A stretch of 64,000 nt of DNA from Pisolithus tinctorius (taxonomy: Eukaryota; Basidiomycota; Agaricomycetes; Boletales; Pisolithaceae). The notes under the pieces are model-generated. The model was not told where the DNA came from, searched no databases, and was given only the letters and a program-made list of their open reading frames with translations. Position 1 is the first letter of the stretch; every line of letters starts with the position of its first letter. Made by a program: the position numbers and the translations under genes. Of this stretch, positions 43,439 to 55,467 are shown piece by piece. The stretch lies in NCBI GenBank assembly GCA_024663395.1, contig JANFAH010000015.1, positions 1,178,001 through 1,242,000 on the forward strand, read 5' to 3'.

Positions 43439-45328
43439 TTAATGTAAAATGGACCGTCTTTTCTTGTGTGCCATCCGCTTCCGCTTACAAGTAGGGCTCC
43501 CTGTCGAGGGCGAGGGCGTACTGGCTACGATAGCAGTGTTGGAAGGAGGTGTGACATAAGGGATGGCGGAATGCATGGAGGCGGGGACGCGGGAGTTCGA
43601 CGGTGCGCCGGAAGAAGAGTTACTAGGTGATGAAGGAGGTGAAGAGGAAGGCGAAGGCGAAGGCGTAGACGGTGGAGAAGGAGAAGACGGTGAAGGTGTG
43701 GAAGGTGGAAGGGGAGTGGACGGTGAGGGTGTGGAAGGGGAAACGGAACAGGATGGTATAGGCGTGGAAGGCTGAGCTGAGTTGGACGGAGCCGAGTAGG
43801 ATGGACCGGGGGTAGTGGTAGGGGGAGATGTGCTTGGTGTAGCAGACGTGTAGGATGCGGTCGACATGGAGGGGGTAGTAGGGGTGGTTTGCGTAGTCTG
43901 CATTGTAGTCGGAGATGACGACGTGCTTGGCGTCGAAGACGTATTCGTCGCGAATATATCATCCTGCGCACCTGCATCACACGTCGCATAAGGCCTCATC
44001 CTGATCAATCGGGAAAAACGTGCACTTACCGTCTTTGAAGCCGCACTTGGAATTATATGCTGGACTCTTGGCCATCCCGCTTAAATCGAAACCGCTCACT
44101 TCAATGTTGTTATCCTCGAGCTGGTTCCAGATCATGATTTGTTTTGGTCCCTGCACGCATTGACTCTGATCATCTTCGCACCATACCGGTGGAGATGGTG
44201 TTCCGAGGGGAGTGGTGGAGGTGGCATTGGTCACCATACATTTGAAGCCTTCCATGTAAATATTGGGCTCGCCACATCCGTTTGGAATCTATGGAGTTGT
44301 CAAGTGGTTGCGCGGAGTGGATTCTTGACCGAGTTGACTTACCCAGACCCACTGTCACGAATTTGTGAGCAGGTGTGTTGCGGAAAAACAAATGAGACTT
44401 ACTGCGCATATACATCCTCCGCTGGGGCAAGCCGGCATCGCGGCGGGAACATCATACGTCGTCAGTCGTCTCCATGGTGTGCTACAGGGACAAGCGTCGT
44501 CAGGAAACCATATGGACCGACCGGCAAAAAATGCCGCACTTGTACCGAACCGTGAAGACCACCAAGTCTTCCAACGTAACTTCGCTGAGCTCGGACTAAG
44601 TAATCTCGCGATAAGGAACATGCCGTGCCTTGAAACGAACGATGAGATGCATACCTTGTATGCGATAGCAAATGCTGTTCCGGCAGCCATTGTCTCGTTC
44701 TGAGTATGTACTAACAAACTACGATGAGGCTTTCAAAGAGATAATGGAGGTCCTAAGGCTCACTGTTTGGAGAGGTGATACAACCGTCCGAAATGGTGGC
44801 ATCAAGGAGAACGTCGGTGGACCCAGTGTGATTCAGGCCATCTGGCCATTCCGTTGCGTGGGTTCCATTATAAGATAAAGAAGTAACACCTCGATTATCT
44901 GCGATTTCGATCGTGAATGACCCGCCTGCGGGTCTGTGCGCCATGCGTTAAAAGGGGGAAAGTTCAGTTTGGTCTGGAGGTACGTACAGTTCTAGGACAT
45001 CGCCTTCGGCGGGTGGGAACTGGTCACACTGCAAAACGATGTTAGGCTGCGAATATATGCGCTGTTCCACGCTGGCACGTACCCCGTTGCTATGGTGGAA
45101 CCAATAATCTGACTTGCTGAGCATCCACAAAGGTAACACCGCGTCGTCTGTGTTGTAGTTGACCTGTCCTGGTGTTGTACCCTGTTCTCCCTCGTCTGTC
45201 ACTATATTCCACGGGGATAAACGAATTCGAGGACGTACGTTCAAGCAGTACATTGACGGGTGCCACGCTGCCAGGTGTGCGCTGGTGAGCCCAGCGAGGG
45301 CTGCTACAAGCCACGCTATGGTCCACAT
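43439..45328 (-). CDS. AA14-type copper oxidase (LPMO) 1 with long Ser/Thr/Pro tail
   Basis: Ten exons with consistent phases: 45328-45239, 45181-45083, 45028-44988, 44933-44764, 44710-44655, 44595-44546, 44481-44403, 44351-44343 (9 nt), 44288-44030, 43971-43439; 461 residues. A 17-residue signal peptide ends at SA|H, so His18 becomes the N-terminal copper ligand; the second brace His is probably in DGLNHTG. Family blocks: [80 protein letters not shown]14 enzymes are known to act on xylan-coated cellulose outside the cell. After the catalytic domain comes a roughly 150-residue Ser/Thr/Pro linker and a basic end (KRMAHKKRR). A minus-strand TATA-like ATATACC lies near 45480. First of three tandem paralogues. 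Confidence 0.82.
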
Positions 45329-46451
45329 AGTAGGTTAGTAGGGAGTAAAGAGCGGGGTCGTCGAAGAGAGCGTCGCGAAAGAAAGAGGGGAGAGAAAGAA
45401 AAGCCTTGCATCTTCGCCGGTCTCGATTGTTTTTATCGTCGGCCATTGCAAATTCAATTATGGACGCTGGTCGCCAGGGGTATATGATTACGTAACAATG
45501 GGCTTGGTAGATATATTAGGTAATGGCCCACGTGTCAATCGTGGGAAACTTCATAGTGCACCCATTGTCTGCTCCGCGGTGCAAGCTTATTGTACTCCCT
45601 GTGCTCATCACTACTGGCCTTATACCTTGATATTCCTTGATTTTCCATTGGTAATACCTGGGTTCACCATTGTAATGGCTTTATATAACATTGTAAAGCT
45701 ATATCCATGTATACTGCTGGCCCTGATGGCCTATTTTCAAAGTGTCCCCTCTTGCCGTTCTCCCGTTTCTTCTATTCTTCGATTCATACAAACAAGTGGG
45801 CATCACGGAAACTGGGCGTGTTGTCGAGCTCTTCGGGGCGGGTACTGCACACGCCATCAAAATCGAATACCTCGGTAGCGGTGTAGTTATTCCTACGCGA
45901 TGGCATCAAGCTCATGGGCACAGAGCAGATGAGAGGATGGTGAAAAGCCGCGAGTTTTCCAGCGCTAGAGTTTACTTCAGTTTGGGTAAGCAAAGGCATC
46001 CTCTGATCTGTCTGATCTGTCCCACAGCGGAAGTAAATCCGTAGCTCTGTCAAACAAGTGCCCCTAATTCGGCTTGCTAAGAAATTCAAGTGTACACGAC
46101 GGTTTAACCAGGTCAAAAATAACAATATGAATACAGGCAACGCAACGATAAAAAAAAGCATACTTCTTCAACCTCTATTTAGTTATTCCCTGGGTATAGC
46201 GAAGAATTCAGATGGCCCAGCACCGCAGTCATCTCCAGTGTGTATTCGACATGCGAATGCCGCTCAGCGGGAAGGAAGGAGCACATACTTTCTTGGAATG
46301 AACGAGGGTATAAATGGAACTTTTGAAAGGATTGAATAAAGCCGAAACAGCGAACGCAAAGAAGCCATCTAATGCGAACAAGAAAACTGGCAAGCAGGAG
46401 CAGAAGAAAAGGCGCTGATGACACCTGGTCACCCTCGCCGCGAACGCAAGC
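45329..46451. other. Intergenic between AA14 genes 1 and 2
   Basis: Holds the promoter side of AA14 gene 1 and the 3' side of gene 2. Short unsupported frames only. An AT-rich stretch with ATTGTAATGG-type words around 45650-45710 may be a small transposon remnant. Confidence 0.4.
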
Positions 46452-47980
46452 TCAGAGAGCGGTCGCGGGGCGCTTGTGCCTTGCCACCATGCGTTTACTA
46501 GACGTACCCGTGGCGAATATATCGTTCTGGGCACCTACGTACCCACAAGACCACGGAGCCGCAGCAATGAGGGACGTCAGCATTTTAGAAAATTAACATT
46601 CATTCCCAGACTCACCGTTTTGGAACCCGCATTTGGCATTGTAGGCAGGACTCTTCGGCATTCCACTGAGATCATTTCCGCTCACTTCGATGTTGTTGCC
46701 TTCCAGCTGATTCCAGATCATGATCTGCTTCGGGCCCTGGACGCATTCGCTCTGGTCGCTTTCACACCATACCGGCGCTTTCGGTGTACCGACTGGTGTC
46801 GTTGACGTGGCGTTCGTGACCGTGCACTTGAAGCCTTCCATGTAGATGTTGGGCTCGCCACATCCGTTAGGGATCTGAAAAGACCAGCCATTATAAGGAA
46901 GCCGGAACAACGGATCGGCAGCAGCGCTCACCCAGACCCACTGGAACGGAGACCTCAGTCAGTACCACCGGGGACATCCATATGGCGAGCGGGACTTACT
47001 GCGCATATACAGCCACCGGATGGACAAGCGGGCATCGCAGCAGGAACATCATAGGTTGTTACACGTTTCCACGGTGTACTGTAACCATATCAACTTATCA
47101 GTATGGAACAATAACTTGAGAACAGAATCGTCTGCACTTGTACAGCACTGAAAATACCACGAGGTTGTCCAGTGTGACCTGACTCAGTTCAGACTGTTGT
47201 TTCAGCATGAATTAATTAAACGTAGTCAGCAACTGTGACCGGCATTTACCAAAGGTAGGGCGGAGAGGTACTAACATTATATGAAATCGCAAATGCCGTC
47301 CCGGAAGCCATTGTCTCGTTTTGCGTATGGACTTGTTTCCAAAATTAACGAGCAGTCGGGATTTAATCTCGATGAAAGAAAGCAGCAAAGCGAGAACTTA
47401 CTATTAGGATCCACAACACATCCTTCCGACGAGTATGTAGCCTGTGTGAGCACATCGGTAGACCCAGTATGGTTCTGCCCATCCGTCCACTCGGTGGCGT
47501 ACTCGCCGTTGAAGGAATAACTAGTAACGCCCCTGTTTCCCGCGATCTCGACTGTGAAAGACCCGCCAGCGGGACTATATGTCGTAGCGTCGTTTGAGAA
47601 AACGTAGACAAAACTAAGCGTGACACATGTGAATACGTACAGTTCAAGGACGTCACCCGGTGCCGGGGGAAACTGATCGCACTGCCATACCATTAGCAGG
47701 AGTTTAAGTCACCATCGAAGATAATTGTGAAACGCACATTGTTGACGTGATGGAACCAATAATCGCTCTGTGCCAGGTCCCACAGGGGATTGACAGCGTC
47801 GTTGGTGTTGTAGTTGACCTGACCCGCCGTAGTGCCCTAACCACAATATCAGCTCCTGCGGACCATCCGGCCTGAACACGAAGCACGCACGTTGAAGCAG
47901 TACATTGCCTCGTGGAACGCCGCCAAGTGGGCAGCGGCGAATCCAGCGAGGGTGAAGATAGACAACAACAAAGGCAACAT
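46452..47980 (-). CDS. AA14-type copper oxidase (LPMO) 2
   Basis: Same ten-exon layout as gene 1, 312 residues by my model. Exon 1 is 47980-47891 (signal [17 protein letters not shown], then His18: [13 protein letters not shown]). Blocks: [52 protein letters not shown] (second copper His), [19 protein letters not shown], micro-exon 46941-46933 (WVW), [34 protein letters not shown]. The last exon starts after a GTGAGT intron and adds [15 protein letters not shown] and a basic end; stop at 46454-46452. No long linker. CTTATAAG at 48117-48124, 137 bp upstream of the ATG, is a good TATA box. Secreted; role as in gene 1. Confidence 0.82.
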
Positions 47981-50207
47981 CGCAGCGTAGGAGTCGCGAT
48001 AAGGACCCACTACTCAAAACCGAAGCGAGCGAAAAGAACTGTTGCAGAGCAAAGACGAAATGAAGGTGAAGGGAGCAACTTGAACTGGACCTGCGGTGAC
48101 CATCATGATCTCCCTTCTTATAAGCACGGCGGGGACCCAGACAAACAATCCACCCCATCGAGGCGGTCACTGTCAATGAAGCCAGGAACATCTATCCAAT
48201 TCGATACGCCGAGACGGAAAATTTGACGTTGCATCGATACGGGTTGATTGGCATGTGGCCCTCTACAGCGAGATCAACAAAAGCCACACATGATAAACGC
48301 CCAGCATCTAAATCGAGTTGAGCGGGGGTTTCTAATTCCGTTCACCGTGCGGAAGCACTTGTTTCATGTTTGTTTTTACAAGTCGTCATCAGGGACGAAG
48401 CCGTTAATAGCAGGAGGCGCGCGCGATAGCGAGTGCGAGTGCGAGTCTTACAGAAGACACTTGCGGGAATTCGACCCCATTCTTCGCTGGTCAGACAGGG
48501 CCCGATAGCGGTGGACCGGCGTTGGTGGTTCGTCTTCGTTGAATCTTCTAGCGTTTTGAACCCTGTCCTACGGATAGGCTCGAACTGCTCGAACCCGCGA
48601 TACACCATTTTGTCGTCACCTGCCAACCACAAACTGCCTTCGCAACCGCTAAACGCGGAATCTTCCGGCGGCAAACGCAATCAATACAAAAATACACCCT
48701 CTCTCCATCTCGATCAGACATAACCATGCGGGGCGAGGCATTTGGGTGCTCTTTGAGACCCTTGCATGCAACCGGAAGGTTGGAAGTGTTGCATGAAATG
48801 CATCGTCCCTAACCATCATTTCATCACCGTGACTGCGCGACGGGGATGATTTCCCAGAAATCTGGTCCATTTAAGTGAAGGTCGGAGTTCTGATATCACG
48901 ATGGGGTGAGGGTTGTTCAAGTAGAGATGAAGAAGGAAGGGCTTCCTCGTCATTCCTTCTATTATTGCCGATGGCGGATATTGGGTCCGTACACGCTCCC
49001 AGAGGACCGGAGGGTGGAGTGGAGCTGCAGGTTCGACGTGCCCATTGTGTCGGTTCCCATAGGGTCCAATGCCAGGACTGAACAGCACGCAGACCGGCGG
49101 CGGCGCCACGTCAAGCTACGGGCCATCATTGCAGCTGACAAAATGGGCGTCCAGGAGCGTCACAACGCCAGAGTCGTGCCTCATCTTGGCAAACCCGGCT
49201 TGACCCTTATGACACAGTCGTTCCCGTGATGGCACACTAGCTGCCTACCTTGAAGCCGGAAAATGCGTGGTGCACGAGTCTCATCGAGCAACTGTTCGAC
49301 CGCGGAAATGACCATCCTAAGAGGGTCGTTCCACTCACCCATGATCGAAGATACCGAACACCAGTGGGCATAGAAGTTCAGAAGATTTCGTGCCCGAATT
49401 TCGAAGGTGAGTTATAGCCGCGTCGGCTTGTGCTGGCCATGACTGTATGACCAGAGTACACTTCTGATACATAAGTTAGCAACAGAACAACGGCGAGTGG
49501 ACGTGGTTGGGGTTGAAATTCTTAGTAGATCAACACGTCTTCGATCGGGGCGTGTTTGCCAGCCAAGAACAATTAGCTAAGCAAATTTACCCCTAACTTC
49601 ATGGAACACCAGCGACGGCAAAGGTGATTGCGTGGAAGGAACTGTGAAACTACGGCAGAAAAGAGTTGGTGTCCTAACATACGACACTAGGCTAATCCTA
49701 CTAGTAATCTCATCGAACCACACACAAGCTCGAGGTGATCAAGCCTCGCATTCCCACAGGGTATATTTTGTACAACAAAATTGGTATGTGCAGGGCACTG
49801 ACTAGCAGTAGTTGGTAGGGAAAATTTAAAGCAGGATGAGACGATGATAATGATAACGGGATGTTGCCAATGACCGGGCAACGACGAAGAAGAAAGAAGG
49901 GGTGTACAGATGTAACGGATGTCGGCATCACCGTCGCCCTGCATGGACAGGTGGGAACCTATTACGAAGACTGAACTCCTGACCATGCAACAGACAGTAT
50001 GAGACGGGTGTAAGACGCATGGAGTAAGGCCTTCAACATCCAGTTTCACCGCGACTCGGTTCCAGCAGAAACGAAAAAAGTAATAAAATAGCAGAATAAG
50101 CAGGGTTCCTTGCACCCCGAACGAAGCAACATCATCTGACGGCCTGAGTGCGACCACACATGAGGATGGCACCTGGCCATCCATCTCCGCGACATCCAAG
50201 AGCAGGA
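47981..50207. other. Intergenic between AA14 genes 2 and 3
   Basis: 2.2 kb. The left 200 bp is the promoter of AA14 gene 2. Frames at 48342-48680 (minus), 48906-49229 (plus) and 49687-50211 (minus) have no motifs or convincing splice context; I could not support a gene. Confidence 0.4.
48117..48124 (-). promoter_or_regulatory. TATA box of AA14 gene 2
   Basis: Palindromic CTTATAAG, 137 bp before the start codon at 47980. Confidence 0.5.
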
Positions 50208-51682
50208 TCAAAACGCGAACGAGGCTCGCCCCCGTTTGTGAACCATCCGTTTGCTCGACGAGCCACCTGAAGCGAAGATATCATCTTGAGCACCTATAAA
50301 CAAATAACGCAACAGGTCAGTGACAAGACACTCAACCCCCGTAATACAGCACTCGCCGTCCTGGAACCCGCACTTGGAATTATACGCCGGGCTCTTTGGT
50401 TCCCCACTCAAGTCGTCTCCAGACACTTCAATGTTGTTCCCTTCTGCTTGATTCCAGATCATGATCTGTTTTGGACCCTGGACACACTGGCTCTGATCCT
50501 CCTCGCACCAGACGGGAGGTTTTGGCGTGCCGACGGGTGTGGTTGAGGTTGCGTTGGTGACCTTGCATTTGAAACCCTCCATGTAGATGTTGGGCTGCCC
50601 ACATCCGTCGGGAATCTATCGGTGGCGTCCGGAGGTTAACCGACATTAAAGGCACTGGAAACGCGTATCAACTCACCCATACCCACTATTCCGGAGAGCT
50701 TCGTCAGTGACAATGTATATAGAGATATAGGCGTAGAAACGTACCGCACATATGCATCCATCCGATGGACAAGCGGGCATCGCGGCAGGAACGTCGTAGC
50801 TGGTAACCCGTTTCCATGGCGTGCTGGAACGAGCGTCAGGAACAACGAGAAGGCAGGCAGCCAAAATGAAAAACACGCCGTACTTGTACCGCACGGAAAA
50901 TACCACGAGGTTATCCACTGTGACCTCGTTTAAGCTGGACTGGAGGTGTCGGGTTAGGAGCGACTTCAGCGTGTAACGGACGAGATACCGACAGTATATG
51001 AGATTGCAAATGCCGATCCGGCAGCCATAGACTGATTTTGCGTGTGGACTGAGGGCGTTCGCTGTTAGCATTGGAACATCAACATCGAAGAACGGGGATA
51101 CTATACGCACAGTTAGGCTCTGCAATGCATCCACTAGATGACAGCGGTGCACCTCCTAGGTTCGTAATCGAGTAGTTGTCGGGATGGGTACCGCCATCGG
51201 GCCAGTCGGTAGCGTGTTTCCCGTCATCAGACAAGGTGGTGACACCTCTGTTGTCGGCGATCTCGACAGTAAAAGATGCACCGGCGGGGCTAGTGGGGTT
51301 ATTACAAGGGAAGAGGGAAGAGGATACGGGAAAATCTTTGCATACAGTTCTAGGAAGTCGCCGTCTGCAGGAGGAAATTCGTTGCACTACATGCGGCATA
51401 AGTGTACGTATGAAACCCCATCAGTTGCATAGAATCACCTTGTTGATACCGTGGAACCAATAATCACTCTGGCTGAGCATGTACAAGGGTAACGTTGCAT
51501 CGTTGGTATTGTAGTTGACCTGACCCGGGGTCGTACCCTGTAAACACCCATTGTCAGCGAGGTAAAATCCAAGGGAATGAACATTTACTGACATTAAAAC
51601 AATACATGGCAGGGTGCCAAGCGGCCATATGCGCGTCGGCGAGTCTAATGAAAGCAACTGAGATGGTTAACAGCAACCACAT
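50208..51682 (-). CDS. AA14-type copper oxidase (LPMO) 3
   Basis: Same exon order as its two neighbours, about 315 residues. Exon 1 is 51682-51593: signal [17 protein letters not shown], then His18 ([13 protein letters not shown]). Blocks: [27 protein letters not shown] (Gly where the others have His), [34 protein letters not shown] (second copper His), [19 protein letters not shown], micro-exon 50685-50677 (WVW), [34 protein letters not shown]. The last intron has a GC donor (GACG|GCGAGT) and is 63 nt, stop-free and in frame. The tail is [17 protein letters not shown]. An upstream in-frame Met at 51796 exists, but the Met at 51682 gives the signal peptide and the same 90-nt first exon as the paralogues. 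Confidence 0.8.
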
Positions 51683-52840
51683 GTTTCTAAGGAGTGTGTT
51701 TGAAAGAAGGGCGAAAACACCGAGCCGTCCAATGACTCTGGTGCGATAGTACTTGGTGGGAGGAGAAGCGGCGCTCTCTGTTCGTTTATGATACACATAA
51801 GAAAAATACTTACGTTAGTTGAACCAGGTTGATAAGATGAACTGCCAAACCAGATGCAATAACGTCATAGGCGGCAGATTGCTTGGGAAACGGTACGGAA
51901 GTGGATGGCAACGGTCTTTTTGTTGGTCGTATAGACCCTTTTAAAAATTGACACATCAGGAAGACCGTAGGTATCACCTGGATTACCGTTGAGGCGCTGG
52001 GTGTGTGGATCGCTCCTCTGCTATGATCTGGCAAACCCGTCCCAGTGATGTCATGAAATCAGACATAAAAAAACTTCCGGTGTAGACGGCCCGCGTCAAC
52101 GGAACGACAGTATGTCAATTTTCCAAGATAATCATACTTTACCGAGTCACTCCACATCAACGTCAGAGTGGTCGCCTGGGGAGCTGCCAGAGGTCGGAAG
52201 TATTAAATCTAACACTGTGGTAAGCAAGCGCTGATTTTACCTCAAAAGACTTGTCTCACCTCGCGGCGAAACGACGATAGCCTTGGTTCAAGTCCGTTGC
52301 AGGCTAGCTCAGACTGAAGTTTCTAGGGCTTGCGCTGTTCTCTTTCTTACCAGCTGCATTCAATGGCGAGCCAAGCCGTGTAGCTATTTGTAGCCCCCTG
52401 CCTTCCCATACTAAGCAGCCCCACGCATCAGATCTTCAGACTTGTCCATCACACAAGGCTCGAAGCTAGAATGAGTTTCCTCTATTTAGATAGTACCGCC
52501 TCTGGACAGTCCCCCTGTCTGGGAAGTTTGGGCGGGTGTAAGTTATATGAATGGTTTTCACTTGCTACTTCGTCGTATTCACTGGCTCAGCCACGTAAAT
52601 CAGAAATACAACACCTCTTCTACCGTCAATTCTACTGCCCACACTATACCCTACAAAAGTGTACATCCTGCTACCATGTCGCTTCGTAAAACAGCCAAGA
52701 CGTCACATGTCATCGCGCCGAGCATAGCATTGATTGGTTTTCCATATCGCCCGAAAGCGAACCATCTCCGTCGACCTTAAAAGAAATATTCGTCATGCCT
52801 AACTGGCAGTGAGAATGAAAAAACTTCCAGAGAAGCCTAC
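51683..52840. other. Intergenic between AA14 gene 3 and the F-box-like gene
   Basis: Promoter side of AA14 gene 3 on the left and 3' flank of the F-box-like gene on the right. Short frames only, none with recognisable content. Confidence 0.4.
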
Positions 52841-54503
52841 TCAGTCGGTATTGATCCCCTGTGACCTCAACGAACAGGTCAACATCTTCTGCACTTCATC
52901 CCAACGTCCCTCAGGTTCCCCGTCATCTTCCCTCCCTATCTGCACGATGTCGACCTTCTTTAGACACGGCATCAGCGTTCCCAAACATGTTGCCATCGCA
53001 TTGACATCCTTAAGCGGCGAATGCGCGACATTAATCTGCTTTATGCGGGTGTTGACAACCCCTGAAGGGATATCGCTCGCATCAGGGATACGGCACGTGC
53101 CGTCGAACACCATGGCGAGGTTGGTAAGGCAGGGACAGTGTACCAAGAACGCCATGAGTCCGCGTACGGTTGCCACGGGGCGCTCCATCAGTATATCAGC
53201 GGTACCGAGTTCGAGGGACTCGAGGACAGGCCAGGATCGGGCCATCGTCGTACACGCGTCATCGTCAAGACCGGCAGTGCTGAAGAAAGAGAGGTCAACG
53301 GTACGTAGAGATGTGAATACAAGGATAGGTTGAAGGACAGCGAGATCAAGTCGGAAAGATTCCGTACTCCGGGACATCCAGTATGAGCTCGTCAGTTCAG
53401 ATGAAAAAGTTTGTACAGTGGTATTAGAGAAGTGGTCAGGAAGGATGCGGAAAAGCTCGGCGACATCTTCAATAGTGGAGTCGTCTGCGCCAATACGCAT
53501 GGTGAGTGAAGTGGGAGATGCATGGACGTTTTTGAGGTATCGGGTGCATACTATGGCACTGCTTCCTCCGAGCGAAAATGTGTGGAGTGATTCGGGTAAA
53601 CGACCGGAATAAGGTGGGTAAATGGAATTGTTGAGCTCGATAGCAAGTGACTCAAGTGTATTTCGAGAAATGAGTTGGTCCATTACTGATTGAGGAAGTG
53701 CACAACTGTGAAGAGCACGGAGCTTCTTCCAATTGCTTACGATGTCTCCCACTTCCTCGAACGGATCACTATGTGAAGAGGGGGGAAATTGTGCAGCGAA
53801 CGAGACAACGTTCGGACACAACTTTGACATTTCGGCGAGGACGTCCATCTCAGAGGTGATGTGATAAGGCCAACAATTAAGTTTAAGGGTAATTTGGGTG
53901 ACCGATGGACCCATGAAGTACTTGAGCAAAGATACGCATGGCTCCGTTCGGTGGAACATTCTAATCTCGCGCCAGACGATCTCTGTCAGCTGAGGGAACA
54001 AAGGTCGAGTCGCTTTCGGGTGGCTGGCGATGGCGGCCATTACTGTATGCTGAGTGGCAGTTGATAAACCATAGCTGGGACCTCGCAGGGTTTTGACGCG
54101 TGACGCGTACTTTTGGAATATTTCCCAGTGTTTCTTGCGCATGAACCTGCGCACCTGGACCGGGTTATGAGTGGAGACGATCGCCAGGTGGGAGAGGTGA
54201 GGAGATACCAACCAAGAGCGGACAGCGTTTCTTTCCCCACATTCTACGAGGGAGCAACTTGATAAGGGGATCGATGCTTTCGAGGTTCGTCCAAAGGGCA
54301 TCGATGGCTGGTTCATGAAAGAAACGACACGTCCTGGCAAGGTAGGCGAGTGATCTTTTGCCCCCCGTTGCGGTGACGAACCCAATACACTCTCCCGCCG
54401 GATTCTCTTCGTCCCATGCTTGGACGAAACCGAAGATCAAACGGACGATTTCGGGGACGAAAAGAGCGCGGTGTACAGAGCTCTTCCCACCCCGGCCGTC
54501 CAC
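52841..54503 (-). CDS. F-box-like / LRR-fold substrate-receptor protein
   Basis: Two exons, 54503-54213 and 54154-52841, joined by a 58-nt intron (GTTGGT...GGTCCAG); 534 residues. The N-terminus HRALFVPEIVRLIFGFV, then SLAYLARTCRFFHEPAIDALW, is the F-box-like pattern of the large agaricomycete F-box family. The rest (for example FPQLTEIVWREIRMFHRTEP, TLESLAIELNNSI, LRTVDLSFFS, LESLELGTADI) has spaced Leu-rich stretches of an irregular LRR fold. Such proteins are predicted substrate receptors of SCF ubiquitin ligases; the target is unknown. The donor GTTGGT is weaker than GTATCT four bases on, but only it keeps the frame. Divergent from the gene at 54987. Confidence 0.75.
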
Positions 54504-54986
54504 CCCATTGGATTTACTGTATGACCTCTTTGAAAGGGTCTTGGGTGCGGTGTCGCTGGGCGATGGTAACAGGAAGGGTTAGTAGTCGCGGCGAAGGCCT
54601 GGGCATGTCAAATGGTCGTACTCGCCGTCGCGCCGTCTCGTTAGATGGTATTTGGCGAGTGCGAGCAAGCAATTGGGGTTAGACGTGTCTTGTCCGCTGA
54701 GAGTTCTCTCTTCAGTACGATACTGGTCAGGCATGCTTGGAGAAGGACACTGCAATGAGGCGCCGAATGTGCTCTTATTTTTACATGGCACGAGGCCGCA
54801 GCACGTTACAGTATTCGGACATGCGAACTTTCTTGGATGCTGCTAAGTTGGGGCTGGCGAAATCCACTCACGCAGATCGCCGGCCGCGGTGTGATGATGT
54901 CAACCCTCGTCCACGGGTGATGTCATCGACGACAGACAGACAGATAAAAGGGACCAGCCAGCTTGGTGCAATACCCACTTGTCATC
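54504..54986. promoter_or_regulatory. Shared promoter region of two divergent genes
   Basis: 483 bp between the F-box-like gene (minus) and the small gene at 54987 (plus). GATAAAAG at 54943-54950 lies 37 bp before the plus-strand ATG and is a TATA candidate, preceded by a GACAGACAGACA run. No other feature. Confidence 0.45.
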
Positions 54987-55314
54987 ATGACGAAACAAGA
55001 TTTTGTCGGCAACCAGCCAGTCGAACAAATTCCAGGGGAAGCGAAACAGAAAATTCCCGATGAAGACCTCATGAAAGAGGACATCAAGAGACTTTCAAAG
55101 AAAGACCATGAACCCGGTGCAAGTGTCAGAGCGGGTGTTGCTACGCGCGATCCCAACGGTGAGGTCGACAGTACATTGACTGAGTCGTGCGCACACTTGT
55201 CGGCTAACTACAGAGTTCGATAGTCGGTCAGGTAATAAGTGGGGCAACTCCAAGCCAGTCACCGAAGGTAATTTTAATGTTACTGCGCAGCGAGGTGGTC
55301 TCATCGCCAGTTAA
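54987..55314 (+). CDS. Small hydrophilic protein, unknown function
   Basis: Two exons, 54987-55158 and 55214-55314, with a 55-nt GTGAGG...CTACAG intron; 90 residues. Highly charged and Gly/Asn-rich: MTKQDFVGNQPVEQIPGEAK, MKEDIKRLSKKDHEPG, then FDSRSGNKWGNSKPV and a GGLIAS end. No signal peptide, no membrane segment, no Cys. The composition resembles small stress- or development-related intracellular fungal proteins, but I recognise no family. Exact frame joining over the intron is the main support. It ends 153 bp before the stop of the convergent Derlin gene. Confidence 0.65.
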
Positions 55315-55467
55315 GACCCAGTAATGTGAAGTGGGCTGAGGAACGAGGAATACGTTCGTCATGAAAGAGATGAGGAAAGCGTATGATAGAGGAAATTATC
55401 AATATCAAATGCGTGTTTGGTATGGATACAAATCGCACAGAGATCTGCCCAACGTCGGCCAATCTCA

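Noticed and set aside
43525..43989. Arg/Leu/Pro-rich and Gly/Glu-rich frames opposite or beside the AA14-1 linker
   Set aside because: Shadows of the Ser/Thr/Pro linker in other frames.
43439..45328. Possibility that the tandem secreted genes are AA9 (GH61) LPMOs
   Set aside because: The N-terminal His is shared, but the block order ([38 protein letters not shown]) does not fit AA9 as I know it and fits AA14; a profile search would settle it.
48540..48620. GGGTTCGAGC-like word suggesting a tRNA B box on the minus strand
   Set aside because: No A box at the right distance and no cloverleaf could be formed.
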